Assembly: GCA_932521025.1 (NCBI GenBank)
Contig: OW051472.1
Coordinates: 9,052,001-9,116,000, forward strand
Direction of reading: 5' to 3'
Length of the DNA stretch: 64,000 nucleotides
Source: Oscheius onirici
Taxonomy: Eukaryota; Nematoda; Chromadorea; Rhabditida; Rhabditidae
The translations under genes and the position numbers were made by a program. Numbering within the stretch: position 1 is the stretch's first letter; the number at the start of each line of letters is the position of its first letter. The notes beneath the pieces were generated by a model, which was not told where the DNA came from, did no database searches, and saw nothing but the letters and a program-made list of their open reading frames with translations. Positions 11,458 through 24,145 of the stretch are shown here, in pieces.

Positions 11458-13172
11458 TCAGATTATGGCGAGTCCTTCGAATTTGAATTTTCCAAAAAGT
11501 GTCTGATCATCCAGCAGGACGTTTCCACTAATGTCGAAAACGGTTACATGACTGGCAACTGGCTTGCCTTCCTAAATTGACCTTTTTCTACAGAAAGAAA
11601 CTGCAGACACTTACAACTTCTTCACTTTTCAACGCCACGATCAGCTCGTCCTTCGTGCCGGGGATGAATTGGAAAGCACTGAATCCTTTCGTTCCTTCAT
11701 AGACGCCTTTGCCGATTCGAGTAAAGCTTACTTGATCCTGAAAACAAAACTCTGATGAAAACAGCATACGTGGGGACTCGACCTTACGATAAGATGAGAG
11801 GAGAAAACACAGACTTCGCGCAGTATAAAATAGGTCACAACGGCGCAAACTAGACTATTTAAAAAGTTTAACTTGTTGAGTAGCCTATTGAACTTTTGTG
11901 AACAGATTCTGCTTAACAGAAGGTGGTAAAAGTAATGGATCATGTGCTGCTTTAGCCCACATAAGGTGTTTGAGGAAATGAACTTACAAAGTTTTCAGAC
12001 GCCATAATGAGCATGTTTGTGCCGCGCTTTTCGTCTTCAGTATCGTTGTAGATAAGACTGGAAGATCGTCGCGGAAGAAGGAACCATTGTTGATGGACAG
12101 AACTCCATTGTACGGACTCGTGAATCATGTAACCGGGTGGTTTTATTCCGACTGCTTCGCGTAGCTAAATGCCGTGATATTAGGATACGAATTGACGTTA
12201 TAAACCTGCATATAGTGTGTCCTCCAATTTACGTGTCTAACACGTCCATTTCGATCGACGATTTTCACCCACATCGGATGATCGTTGATGAATTCTCCTC
12301 CAGAAGTTGACCATTCTTTGCCGAGGCCGCCGATGTACAATTCTTCGTCTTTGACCGTCATCCATTCGCCTTTGAGCGGCTTTGATTCTCGGCCAGGACC
12401 GTCGTTCAGGAAAACCCACGGGACTACGGTTTTGTTCACAATCTGTAGTACAAGCTTTTTGGCGAAATAAAATGGTCTAAACCTCATAAATGAGTCCTGT
12501 TCGGTCATCGATGGTCAACAGCTTACGGTCAAAAACTACGAGATCTGACAATTCCATTGCTCTTCCTCCTGCCGCCATGTTCGTTTTCAAAATGACATCA
12601 GATTTGTCGGCCCACGTAATTGAAACAGCTTTTTGGTCGGCGGAAACCTAAAAAAGAAGTATAAACGTGAGAAAGGAAATAAAACGAACGGTTAGTTCTC
12701 CCGTCTTGAAATAGCTGATCCATTCGTTGCCGTTTATGCTATCGTGATCCAGGTCGGTTACTACGGCTAGTTTGTGTACGGATGCGCCATCTACGCGTAT
12801 CTGGAAGAGATTAGGTAAGATGGGTTGGTTGCTAAGCAACATTGCTGTAAACACGAATAATAGAAAACGGAACAAACCTGTGTATCGGAGAGAGGGCGCG
12901 GGTCGTAGGAGCCTTCAGTGAACTGGTTCAATTGGCCCAAGCTGCGTAAGAGAAGGCAGAAAGAAACACCTGTCAGCAGTAGTAATGCTAGTACAATTAT
13001 CTAAATACGTCCGTTTGCATAAATACAAGCAGGTAAAACGCACATTGGCATAGCTTCTACGATGTTTTCTTCTGAATCGGGAACCGTTTATTCGTGGCAG
13101 TCGCTCTTCAATCAAAAGACGTGTATCTGAGCCATCCAGCGAGCTGCCAGAACCCGATCTCCGCACCCTCAT
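11458..13172 (-). CDS. apy-1: Soluble calcium-activated nucleotidase / apyrase (SCAN family)
   Basis: It hydrolyses nucleoside diphosphates (UDP, GDP) in the ER or Golgi lumen in a Ca2+-dependent way, supporting glycoprotein folding. A 43-bp intron near 13006-13048 joins the basic N-terminus MRVRRSGSGSSLDGSD to a membrane anchor IIVLALLLLTGVSFCLLL. The five-bladed apyrase follows: VVTDLDHDS, GNEWISYFKTG, GGRAMELSDLVVFD, LLTIDDRTGLIYE, FLNDGPGRESKPLKGEW, LYIGGLGKEW, WFLLPRRSSS, GFSAFQFIPGTKDELIVALK and the ending FKFEGLAII. All expected blocks are present and in order, so the enzyme looks functional. The type II anchor fits a Golgi/ER location. Confidence 0.93.
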
Positions 13173-13688
13173 AAAAACAGTGGCTGTAAGATTGGAATAC
13201 GCAAATATTTAGAGAAAAAAAAGAGTGAAAGGGGGAAGAAAATTCGTCAGAGGAAACAATGAAAACTGGATGAGCTGGAATTTTTGAACCTGACCGTAAT
13301 TGAACTTTGGCGTCGTTTCAAACCATTCTTTTAACATTTTTCAGTCTTTTTCTTTGTTGTTTCTTTTCTCTTCTTCCAACTTAAATTTGCCTAACTAAAG
13401 TACTTACGTGTATTTTGACGCGATTTGAGTGTTGTGAGCAGGAGAACGTAAATGTAGACCAGATATTTACAGATACATTTACAGATGTATAGCCTCGTCA
13501 GATCGCAGGGAAACTCATCTCAAAAGGCTTAATTTATTCACAAGTGGAGTTAGGTAATTGGAATCTTCCTCATTACTCGATGGAGCCGTAATTTCGTGGC
13601 CCTCGTAGTCGAAAATTGTCTCGTCTCTCTTTGCTTCTTTTCTCTGCTTTCGCTATTTCTTTTCTACAATCTTTTTGCCTTCAGAGTC
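13173..13688. other. Divergent intergenic region apy-1 / mrpl-47
   Basis: About 515 bp, AT-rich with poly-T/poly-A runs, between two divergent genes. Presumably it holds both promoters. No coding exon, RNA gene or repeat is evident. Confidence 0.4.
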
Positions 13689-14669
13689 ATGCTCCAAAGT
13701 TGGAAAAGGCTTGCTGGATTAACGAGGTCTGGATTGACTAATTTGGATTGAGTAAAGTAGTTTCAGCAGTCGACAGCTTTCATATACTGCTACCTGCTTC
13801 AATGAAGTCACAACGCAGTTTTTTGACCAAGAAGAAAACTTTGGAGCATCAGAGTTGCGACCAAAACAACGTCCAGGACGAAGCTGGACAGCGGATGAAC
13901 TACGCTTGAAAAGTAATACCGATTTACACAAACTTTGGTACGTTTCTTTCATCAAATTTTTAAGCCCATTCGGTTTAGGTACGTCTGCTTGAAAGAGAGA
14001 AACATGCTCATGACAATGCAGAAGGCTTACATTTCTCGAGCTCGGTATATGCCTAATCCCGAACGTCTAGATCGAGTGAAAAATGTATGTTCATCCCATT
14101 TTCCTTCCATTTGCGATATCCAGACAATGGGAAATATTCAAGAAGTTATTCACGAGAGAAACGACTCATTTTATCGCCTAGAAACTGGAGATGGCGCTGA
14201 TCCACCGGAACGGACCGTAACTTCTTTCATGGGATTCACCTACAAGTTCGTCTTCTTGTTTTCTTTGTCTATGTCTAAAACTTACAGACAGCCATCCAGT
14301 GAACATTACGAGCCCGACAGTGGAAAGAAGCGTTACGAAGTTCCCTACCTGGACTCTGACGCCTACATGATGCAAAAGTTGTGGAATGAGAAGGAGTTCA
14401 TGAAAAAGCGCGACAGGTTGGTCATTTTCTTCATATTCTTGCATACGGTCTGAGGATCATTACCAGGCCCCGTTTTTTCACCGGCCTAAATCATGGCTGA
14501 GAATACTATGTTTTCTGAGCTCCAAAGTCGTGAGGTTGCGAGAATCACCTTTTTCAAACAAACTATTGAACTTTCCAGAGCCGACGAAATAAATCTTCGG
14601 AAGAATCAGTCGGAAACAATGCAGCGATTCCGACGAGGTGGACCTCGTACTTTTAACCGAATCGAATGA
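13689..14669 (+). CDS. mrpl-47: Mitochondrial ribosomal protein uL29m (MRPL47)
   Basis: The first exon encodes a mitochondrial presequence-like start (MLQSWKRLAGLT, with Arg/Lys and no acids). It joins in phase 2 to a segment with GRSWTADELRLKSNTDLHKL. The uL29 core WYVCLKERNMLMTMQKAY follows, then PNPERLDRVKN and QEVIHERNDSFYRLETG. C-terminal exons contain YEVPYLDSDAYM and end GGPRTFNRIE. The family is a component of the mitochondrial large subunit at the exit tunnel. The ATG at 13689 is chosen because it alone yields a targeting sequence in frame. The protein is longer than bacterial L29, as is normal for mitochondrial forms. Confidence 0.92.
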
Positions 14670-14731
14670 TGTCCAGCGGTTCGTATCAATTTAGAAAAGT
14701 TGTTTTTGTTGTTAAGTTAAAGTCTTTATTT

Positions 14732-15035
14732 CTAAACTACTTGTTCGTAATTCGGTGGAGGCATCTTCGTTCCCAAAAGAGGCGCGGCTTCGTAGACAAT
14801 GTACCGCTGTTCGTCCTTCATCCTCAAGAGACAGGCGTGAATATACAGAAGGATGCCAACGCCAAGAAGAACTGCGGACAACGTGAGGAGAGTCCAGTCT
14901 GAAAGCATTTTGTTCTTTGCGAGGAAGAAACTTACAGAGTTGAGGATACGCAGTAGAGTATTGATAATAGAGAGTGTCGTCGAACTCGACGCAGGAAACA
15001 ATCAAAGGAAGAATGGCGAGAAAAATTACGAGCAT
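14732..15035 (-). CDS. Small single-pass membrane protein with PPxY motif
   Basis: Two exons (intron about 14898-14934) give about 88 residues. A signal-like hydrophobic N-terminus (MLVIFLAILPLIVSCVEF) is followed by a short Tyr-rich ectodomain (DDTLYYQYSTAYPQL) and a transmembrane helix with LLTLSAVLLGVGILLY. A juxtamembrane Cys precedes a cytosolic tail ending KMPPPNYEQVV. PPNY is a PPxY motif, the ligand for WW domains of NEDD4-family ubiquitin ligases. No named family is recognised. A NEDD4 adaptor role is an inference from the motif and topology. It converges with mrpl-47 (62 bp between stops). Confidence 0.7.
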
Positions 15036-15325
15036 TGCAAAAAAAGAGGAGGCGATACTCGCTTAGGAAGTTATCGAGCTGCTGAACAAATAACCTGATA
15101 AGGAACACGGGGTGTCCAATATCAATAGACTCTGTCCTGACAAATAGCCATCCAGACATGGAAAAGCAACTGTTTTCACGTGGTCATGTGGACAACAAGA
15201 TGAGCGCTCGAACGAAAGAGTTGCGAAAACTTAATGTTCCTCCCCTATTCATTGGAAAACAAGACAAAAACAATTTGTTTATTTCATAACAACAAAGAAC
15301 AGTTAAAAACAAATATACAATTCAC

Positions 15326-18255
15326 TTAGAGGTAAAAAAGCTTATCACGAAGAGACTCGTCCACTTCCGAGTGGATAGACTGGGCGACGAGGAAGGCAAG
15401 CTTGTGGGAGTATTGGCAGAGGCTGGGCACACGAACAGTTCCTTGCCAGTTGTAGTAGAGGTGGCAGAGCTTGAAGGCCATCTTCTGCTGCTGATCGGGG
15501 GTCAGACCAGTGTCGTCATAAATGACATTGTAGCAGACTGAAAGAAGTATTGAAATGTTGCGAGAATGACCACTAACCGGGAGTGACGGTCCCTTGGTTT
15601 ACGAACTGAGGAACAAGGTAGAAGTCGTATCTTTCCGGCCTCGTCACGACATCATCGACGACCGTTCCAGGAGTCGGGTTCTCGAGCTTGTCACTGGAAC
15701 GCTTGAATACGCGCATGTTGACCTTCTTGGTGACGATGGTGAACGACAGCTTGATCTCTGGGAACGTCTTGCCAGACTTCCTAATGACCTCGTTGAAGGC
15801 ATCACGAACAAGCTGGACTTCCTATAGACGGAAACAAAGATTACTCGGAATGTGTACGACGAACCTGGTTGCGGATATAAGGGATCTGTCCATCACCAGC
15901 TCCGTCTCTGTAGAGGAAGACACGCTCAGGGAGGGTTTCATTGTTTGCCGTATAGTATTTCCGAAGAGCCTTGCGGATGAAGTGGGTCAGGTTGTTTCCC
16001 AGCTCTGTTGGATTGTCGTGAGCTCTAGTCTGACTGTAGAACTGCGTGAAGTCAGAGTTGTACGTGGAAACACAGGCTCCGATCGTTTTTCCACGCATGC
16101 TAAAACATTAAGATTGAAACGAAGAGACAAACGCAACTCACGTGGAATCATTGTACAGATCATAGCCGACAAGCATGGAATTCTTCAGAGGCAGATTGAC
16201 TTTCCAGAGAGCTCCACCCATCTTGCAGTTTATCTGGAGCAGGATCTTCAAGACGATGCTGTCGAAGTTCTTGTTCTCTCCGCCAGAGGATCCCGATCCG
16301 ATAAGAGTCTTCAGCAAGACACACTGGCTAGGAACTGGCTGACCACCGTTGTTGACGGTGCAGAGCATCTTCTTAAGACTGTCGTAGCGAGTCTTGTTGT
16401 CGTCGGCAAGCCTAAAGAAGGTGTAATTGAGGAAAGCTAGAGAAGCTTACAGAATAACGATCATGTGGACCTCGTGTCCCTTTACGGTTTCCAAAGCATT
16501 CTTGATAGCGGCGATGTAGTCTTGGACGGTAGTTCCAGCGACGGTGGCGCACATAGGATTACCGATGGTCATGCTGAGGGTTCTTCCGAGCTCTTGAAAC
16601 TTGAGAGCCAGCTTCTGGGCAGCAGTGACATTCGTAGGATTCGACGGAGAGACGAGGATCCAGTTCTGCATGTCCTTTGACAGGAAGTTGCCGTGACGCT
16701 AGAATAATTGCACTAGAAGTTAAAACAAAGTGATCAAACCTTGCATTCTCTGGCCCATTCAGCTTTAACTCCGACAAAACCGGCGGGATTTTTTCCCAGG
16801 AGCCTTTCGCCAGGGAAGACTCTCGACTTGAGCTGGACAAGGTTGTCTCCAAGCTGCAGCTGCCAGGCTCCAAGAAGGTTCCTACACGTCTCATTGGAGT
16901 TGATGGCGTGGACGAATTGGCCAGTAGACTGGTAACGCATGTTTGGATCCAAGCGCGTATGCTGACTCAGAGCTCGCATCAGACGGAAGTCCTTTCTCAT
17001 GTCATCGGTCAAGCCTGCAGTCTTTTATCATTGGGAACTTGATCAAAGCATACCGGTCGGCTGGCAGAACTCGGGAATGAGATAGGACTGCTGAGGAGGC
17101 TCTCCCGGCTGTTTGGGCTTTCCCTCACTGACAATTATTGGCTGGTCGATGTTGGTAATCTCGAGATTGTACTGATCCTTGTAGTACTGGGCCAAGGAGA
17201 TCATGGTGCCATCAGCCTTTCCGAATTCCGATTCTGGGGTCATGTCCCAATTCTGTACATGGAAGTAGGTTTACACGAGAAAATCCTGAACTAACCACAC
17301 GTGTGCAACGATGGAGCTTGTTGTTGTAGTGGGTCACAATGGATGTTCCCTGGAACATTTCCATGAACTTGTTCTGCATCCGCTCGACATTGTTGCCGGA
17401 CCGCCTGTGCTCGTCCTCCATGATTTTGAGCAGAGAGTCAGTACGGAGAACTTTGAAACGGTTCTCAACGCACAGCATCAGGCCGCCCTCATAGACTCGA
17501 ATCGCTGTTTCGAATCCCGGCCACACCTCTAAGCCGTATTGTTCGATCCTGGTTCCCTAAAAAAATTCGAGAATAAAATTTCGAAAAAAAAAGTTACAAA
17601 TTGGGGGTTGAAGTAGTTCCTGCCCATCTGCTTGAAGCCAATCTGGTCGAGGCAACGACGAAGCACAATGTTGTAGCAGTTGATGGCCTGAGCGTCGTTG
17701 TGACCGAAACGGACGCTGTTCTGAATATGATCTTTGCCCCGAACGAAATTCAATCTAACCTTGAACCTGACGGAAACAGCTTCGCCAGTAATCGGGTGCC
17801 TAGCCTCCAGAATCTGCTCTCTAGACCACTCCGCAGTCAGATAGAGAATCATTCCGTCGAAGATGAATTTGTCACCAATTTCGGAGATGATCGTTTCCTG
17901 CGAGAGAATCTGCTGACGGATAGCCTTCGAGTCGACATCGGGTTCGAAGATGGTGTGGTATTGGAAGATCGTGAACTGCTCGTTGGTCATCAAAGGAACA
18001 AAGTTGGCCATGCATTCGGCGGTGTCACCAGTAGAACCTAGAAAAATAGATATTGCAAAGCCGATGGACATTTGGTATACCTCTCTTATCGAAGTTAGCC
18101 GGACGCGTGAAGAGATCGGCATGGATGGTTCCCATCAATCCCTTGTTACCACTGCTATTCTCATTGCGGGAGCCGCTGCCACTTCCTCCACCGCGATTGC
18201 CGCCACGATTCTAAAGAAAAAATACTCAAATACAACATATAACAAAAAGTACCAT
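15326..18255 (-). CDS. prg-1: PIWI-clade Argonaute
   Basis: An Arg/Gly-rich N-terminus ([15 protein letters not shown]) leads into [18 protein letters not shown], as in PIWI proteins, then N, PAZ, MID and PIWI domains. PIWI catalytic residues appear complete: GYDLYNDS (D1), [12 protein letters not shown] (D2) and [11 protein letters not shown] (H). The protein ends FYL, matching the buried C-terminus of Argonautes. It would bind 5'-U piRNAs and act in germline transposon and gene silencing. The start is placed at the ATG before the last short 5' intron (18253-18255). An in-frame extension continues upstream to 18480, so the real start could be earlier. It is divergent from sgt-1. Confidence 0.92.
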
Positions 18256-18609
18256 TTTCTTATTTTTCTGCGCTTGAAGCGTACGATCTCCGTCACAGCC
18301 GAAGAACGAGTAAATCTGATTCTCGGCCAAAAAAAAAACTAATTTGACTTTGTCGATTATACATATCCACTTCAAGACCCATTGTTCTTTGGTATCTTTC
18401 GAGAGTCCCATCGCGAAGTATCTGCCGAATATTTCGTGCGAATTGTACTTCGTATTCCAATTTCGTTTTTCTCTTTCCATTATTTCCTTATCCTTTTTTT
18501 CACGCTGAAATGGATGAGAAACCCTACCTACTGAAAACTAGTTGCATTCCTTCACTTTCAATTCTAACGTCAATCTACTTCATTTACAATCATTTGCAGA
18601 CGACGTAAA
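18256..18609. other. Divergent region prg-1-like / sgt-1
   Basis: About 350 bp. The left part is open in frame with the PIWI gene and may be its 5' coding or leader sequence. The right part is AT-rich with a TTTGCAG acceptor (18593-18599) just before the sgt-1 ATG. Confidence 0.4.
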
Positions 18610-19476
18610 ATGGAGAAGACGAAAAATTCACCTTCCGATGCCGATATTATCAAGGCGAAGACGTTGAAGGACGAAGGAAACGATCTGATGAAGGAAAACA
18701 AGGCCGAAGAAGCTCTCACCAAGTACACCGATGCTCTCAAGCTCCACAAGGACCCGATCTACTATTGCAATAGGTTCATTTCGTTTTTCTTCTCATAGTT
18801 CACAATCAACCTTCAGAGCTGCCGCCCACGCCAAGTTGGAAGAATACGTTGAAGCCGTTGGAGATTGCTGGATGGCTCTGGCCATCAACCCCAAGTACGG
18901 CAAAGCCTACGGTCGTTTGGGGTAATATTCAATCTAAAAAGTGTAATTTTCTGCAATTTTAGAGTCGCCTACACCTCGTTGGAGCAGTATGAGGAAGCTG
19001 TCGAGTGCTTGCAGAAGGCCAAAGCCTTCGATCCGGAAAATGCTGCATACACGAACAACCTTATGATTGCGGAACAGAAGCTTGCCGAGCAGCTGGGAGT
19101 TACCAATCAGGCCACTGGTGCTATGGATCCATTGGGTGCTCTTCTCGGTGGAGCTGGAGGCGGACTTCCCGACTTTGGATCCATGCTCGGAAATCCTCAG
19201 ATTCAGCAGCTCGCAGCTGCCGCGATGAACGATCCTCAGATGGGCGATATCATGGGACAAATGATGGGACAGCTCGCAGGTGGCAGTGGAGGACTCGACA
19301 ATTTCATGCTCTTTTGCCGTCAGGTACTTTCGTTTTTTTTCTCGTAATGGAATCGTTTTCAGATGGCCGAGCAGGTTCAAGAGAGCAATCCGGAAATGGT
19401 CGACAGGCTTCGCCAGCAGTTCGAAAATGCTAGAACGGACGAGGGCCAGAATGGGCAAAACAAAGACCCCAAGTAG
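18610..19476 (+). CDS. sgt-1: Small glutamine-rich TPR co-chaperone (SGT)
   Basis: Four exons. Three TPR units follow [57 protein letters not shown] and [19 protein letters not shown]. They carry the two-carboxylate clamp residues that bind Hsp70/Hsp90 tails. The Gly/Met-rich region ([26 protein letters not shown]) and the C-terminal [20 protein letters not shown] match SGTA. The usual N-terminal homodimerisation/GET-binding domain is missing or very short, so this isoform starts directly at the TPRs. The role is in sorting tail-anchored proteins and in quality control. The three introns have clean GT..TTTCAG or similar borders. Confidence 0.9.
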
Positions 19477-19832
19477 AAGTATCATTACATATTGTTTTTC
19501 CATGATAGCCACATACATTTTATTGTATCGCGTTACTAGTTTTTTTTGCGAACATTCCGATGTTTTCAATGACTAAGACTTCAGAAATCCCCCCGAAAGT
19601 CTACAATCAACACAATGACAAAAAATATTTTTTTCACAGCATAAAAATGTGACAGAAAAAATGGACTAAAATCGTCAAAAACTCTGTTGAACAGACAAAA
19701 TTAGTAACATCTCCTGGAAAGGCAATGCTGATTCGAAAAGACCGTGATCCAACACCAAAAGATATTACAGGGGATCACGTCTGATAGGGAAATATTACAA
19801 GTACGTTACGGAAAGAAGTGGGAAGAAAATCT

Positions 19833-22406
<2,574 letters not shown>

Positions 22407-22978
22407 TTTTCTCGAAAAAAATGAAAGAGTCTCGGTCAGCTGACTGTTTCTGGTGTGTCCTCTTTAGCGCCCGCTCAGCCTCTCTCTCACCCTGTTTGCA
22501 ATCCTTTTGTAGACACGCGCAGTCCGCAATCCTCGTCCATACCATTTTCGCTCTCCTCCTACTGAGGCTGCCCCCCGTGCTCTGTTTACGAGAGACACGC
22601 GACACTCTCAATTTGGGCAACAATTTCTTTTTTTCCTGTTTGCTTTTTTCTTCTTCTTCACTGATAGGCTTTGTCCCCGTCCTTCTCCAATTTATAAACA
22701 ATCGCTCTCTCACAAACACTCTACGAATTCCGAACTGAACAAGATCCATTTCCCTCTCTCCTTTTTTTGTCCCCTCTCACCGCGTCGACCAATGAATCAG
22801 CAACTGCAGCTGAACTACATCATTTTGGGCTATTTTCTATCTGTAAACAGGGTACCAGATTAGTCATTTCGGCCCCTCGAGAGAGGGGCGGAACAGTTTA
22901 TTGGAACTGACTCATCGTCCATTTATCAACAGTCTCTCTTGACCAGTCCTTCCTCTCATTCGCTCATTTTCAGTCGCA
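22407..22978. other. Intergenic region upstream of tth-1
   Basis: About 570 bp with long C/T-rich tracts on the plus strand. It begins near the 5' end of the KH gene (-) and ends at a TTTTCAG acceptor (22968-22974) before the tth-1 ATG. The overlapping long open frames on both strands are low-complexity and look non-coding. Confidence 0.4.
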
Positions 22979-23685
22979 ATGTCCTCTCCTACTACCGCCG
23001 AAATGCCCAAGATTCCCGCCGACTTGGCCCAGGATGTCATTGGAAAAGTCGAGTTGAAGAAGGTCGAAACTGTCGAGAAGAATGTCCTGCCTACCAAGGA
23101 AGGTGAGTTCTGGACATTTAAATTGGTTGTTAGGGAAATTGTTCAGACGTCGTCCAGGAGCGTACTCATGTCGAGATGTTGAGCGGAATCGAAAACTTCT
23201 CGGCTGATAACCTCAAGCATGCTGATTGTCAGGAGAAGCACGTTCTTCCGTCTTCCGATGGTCAGTTCTTCCAAAGATTTATGCATTTGTTTATCCGTCT
23301 TTTAATAGTTGAAAACGACCTTTTCAAGCGTTCTAATGTTCTGCAAAGTTGTAGAAGAGATCAAGAGCTACAACTTTGCAGAACATGAGAAAGCTGTAAA
23401 AGACCGTCTTCGATCCGAAAATGTCGTGTTTTGTTCGGGACACAGCTTATGATTCAATCTACAGATATCAAGCAAGAGAAGCAGCACCAGGAGCTCACTA
23501 CCAACATCGAGGCCTTCTCTCCGAAGAAGCTCCGCCATGCTGACACGGAAGAAAAGAATGTTCTGCCCTCGAAGGAGGACATCGCTCGTGAGAAGGTCGT
23601 CGACATGGCCGCCCATTTCGACAAGAACCAGCTGAAGCATGTCGAGCCGACTGTCAAGACCGGAGTCGAAGGCCAGTCTCTATAG
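22979..23685 (+). CDS. tth-1: Tetrathymosin-beta, actin-binding
   Basis: Three exons (22979 to about 23102; about 23146-23260; 23462-23685), with both introns in phase 1. Four beta-thymosin/WH2-like repeats are visible by their LKK/LKH cores: KVELKKVETVEKNVLPTKE, NLKHADCQEKHVLPSSD, KLRHADTEEKNVLPSKE and QLKHVEPTVKTG. The last repeat is shortest and degenerate. The arrangement matches C. elegans TTH-1, which binds actin and supports oogenesis and muscle filaments. The N-terminus carries a short MSSPTTAEMPKIPADL leader. The gene lies alone between the KH gene (-) and the zinc-finger gene (+). Confidence 0.94.
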
Positions 23686-24145
23686 CTTGCTAAAGATATA
23701 GTCCTTTAAAAACAGTTCGTGGCAGGATACTCAACTATCTGTTGGATTTGTTTGTGTATCTCATAAACTGAGTATCAAGTCTCGAACTACTGTTAAAGGA
23801 GCATGTCTATCAGAGATTTGCTCACAGACTCAAAGCCCATTAAAAATGAGTCATTTTCAGTTATCGACCAGTAAATCCGTCCGTCTACGTGGAGAAACCG
23901 CCTTTAATCAATCGTGTTTGTATGTTCAACGAATAAATATTTTTCGAAATTGATTGTTTGGGTAATAAAAGCGCTCCGAACTGAATCAATGAGCCAATAG
24001 AGAATATGTATTTGAATTTCCGCGTCGCGAGACGCCAACGCGGTCGCAATAGAGCAGATTTGCGCGACGAACGATCGACTCGGCTCCCAGGACGAATCCT
24101 TCCTCGCAAGACCTGTGGTTTCGGCGCTAACTAAAAAGATTGGAA
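23686..24145. other. Intergenic region
   Basis: 460 bp between tth-1 and the zinc-finger gene on the same strand. No coding exon is supported. The 74-codon minus-strand frame at 23885-24109 is Arg/Ser-rich and lacks any feature. Spacing is too long for a typical operon. Confidence 0.35.

Noticed and set aside
12915..12990. Extra small intron in apy-1 with GT..CAG borders
   Set aside because: Splicing it out would break the frame. Keeping it gives a continuous transmembrane segment and the conserved apyrase start.
17480..17530. Possible tRNA-like TTCGAATCCC box
   Set aside because: It is inside a conserved exon of the PIWI gene, with no matching A box or cloverleaf.
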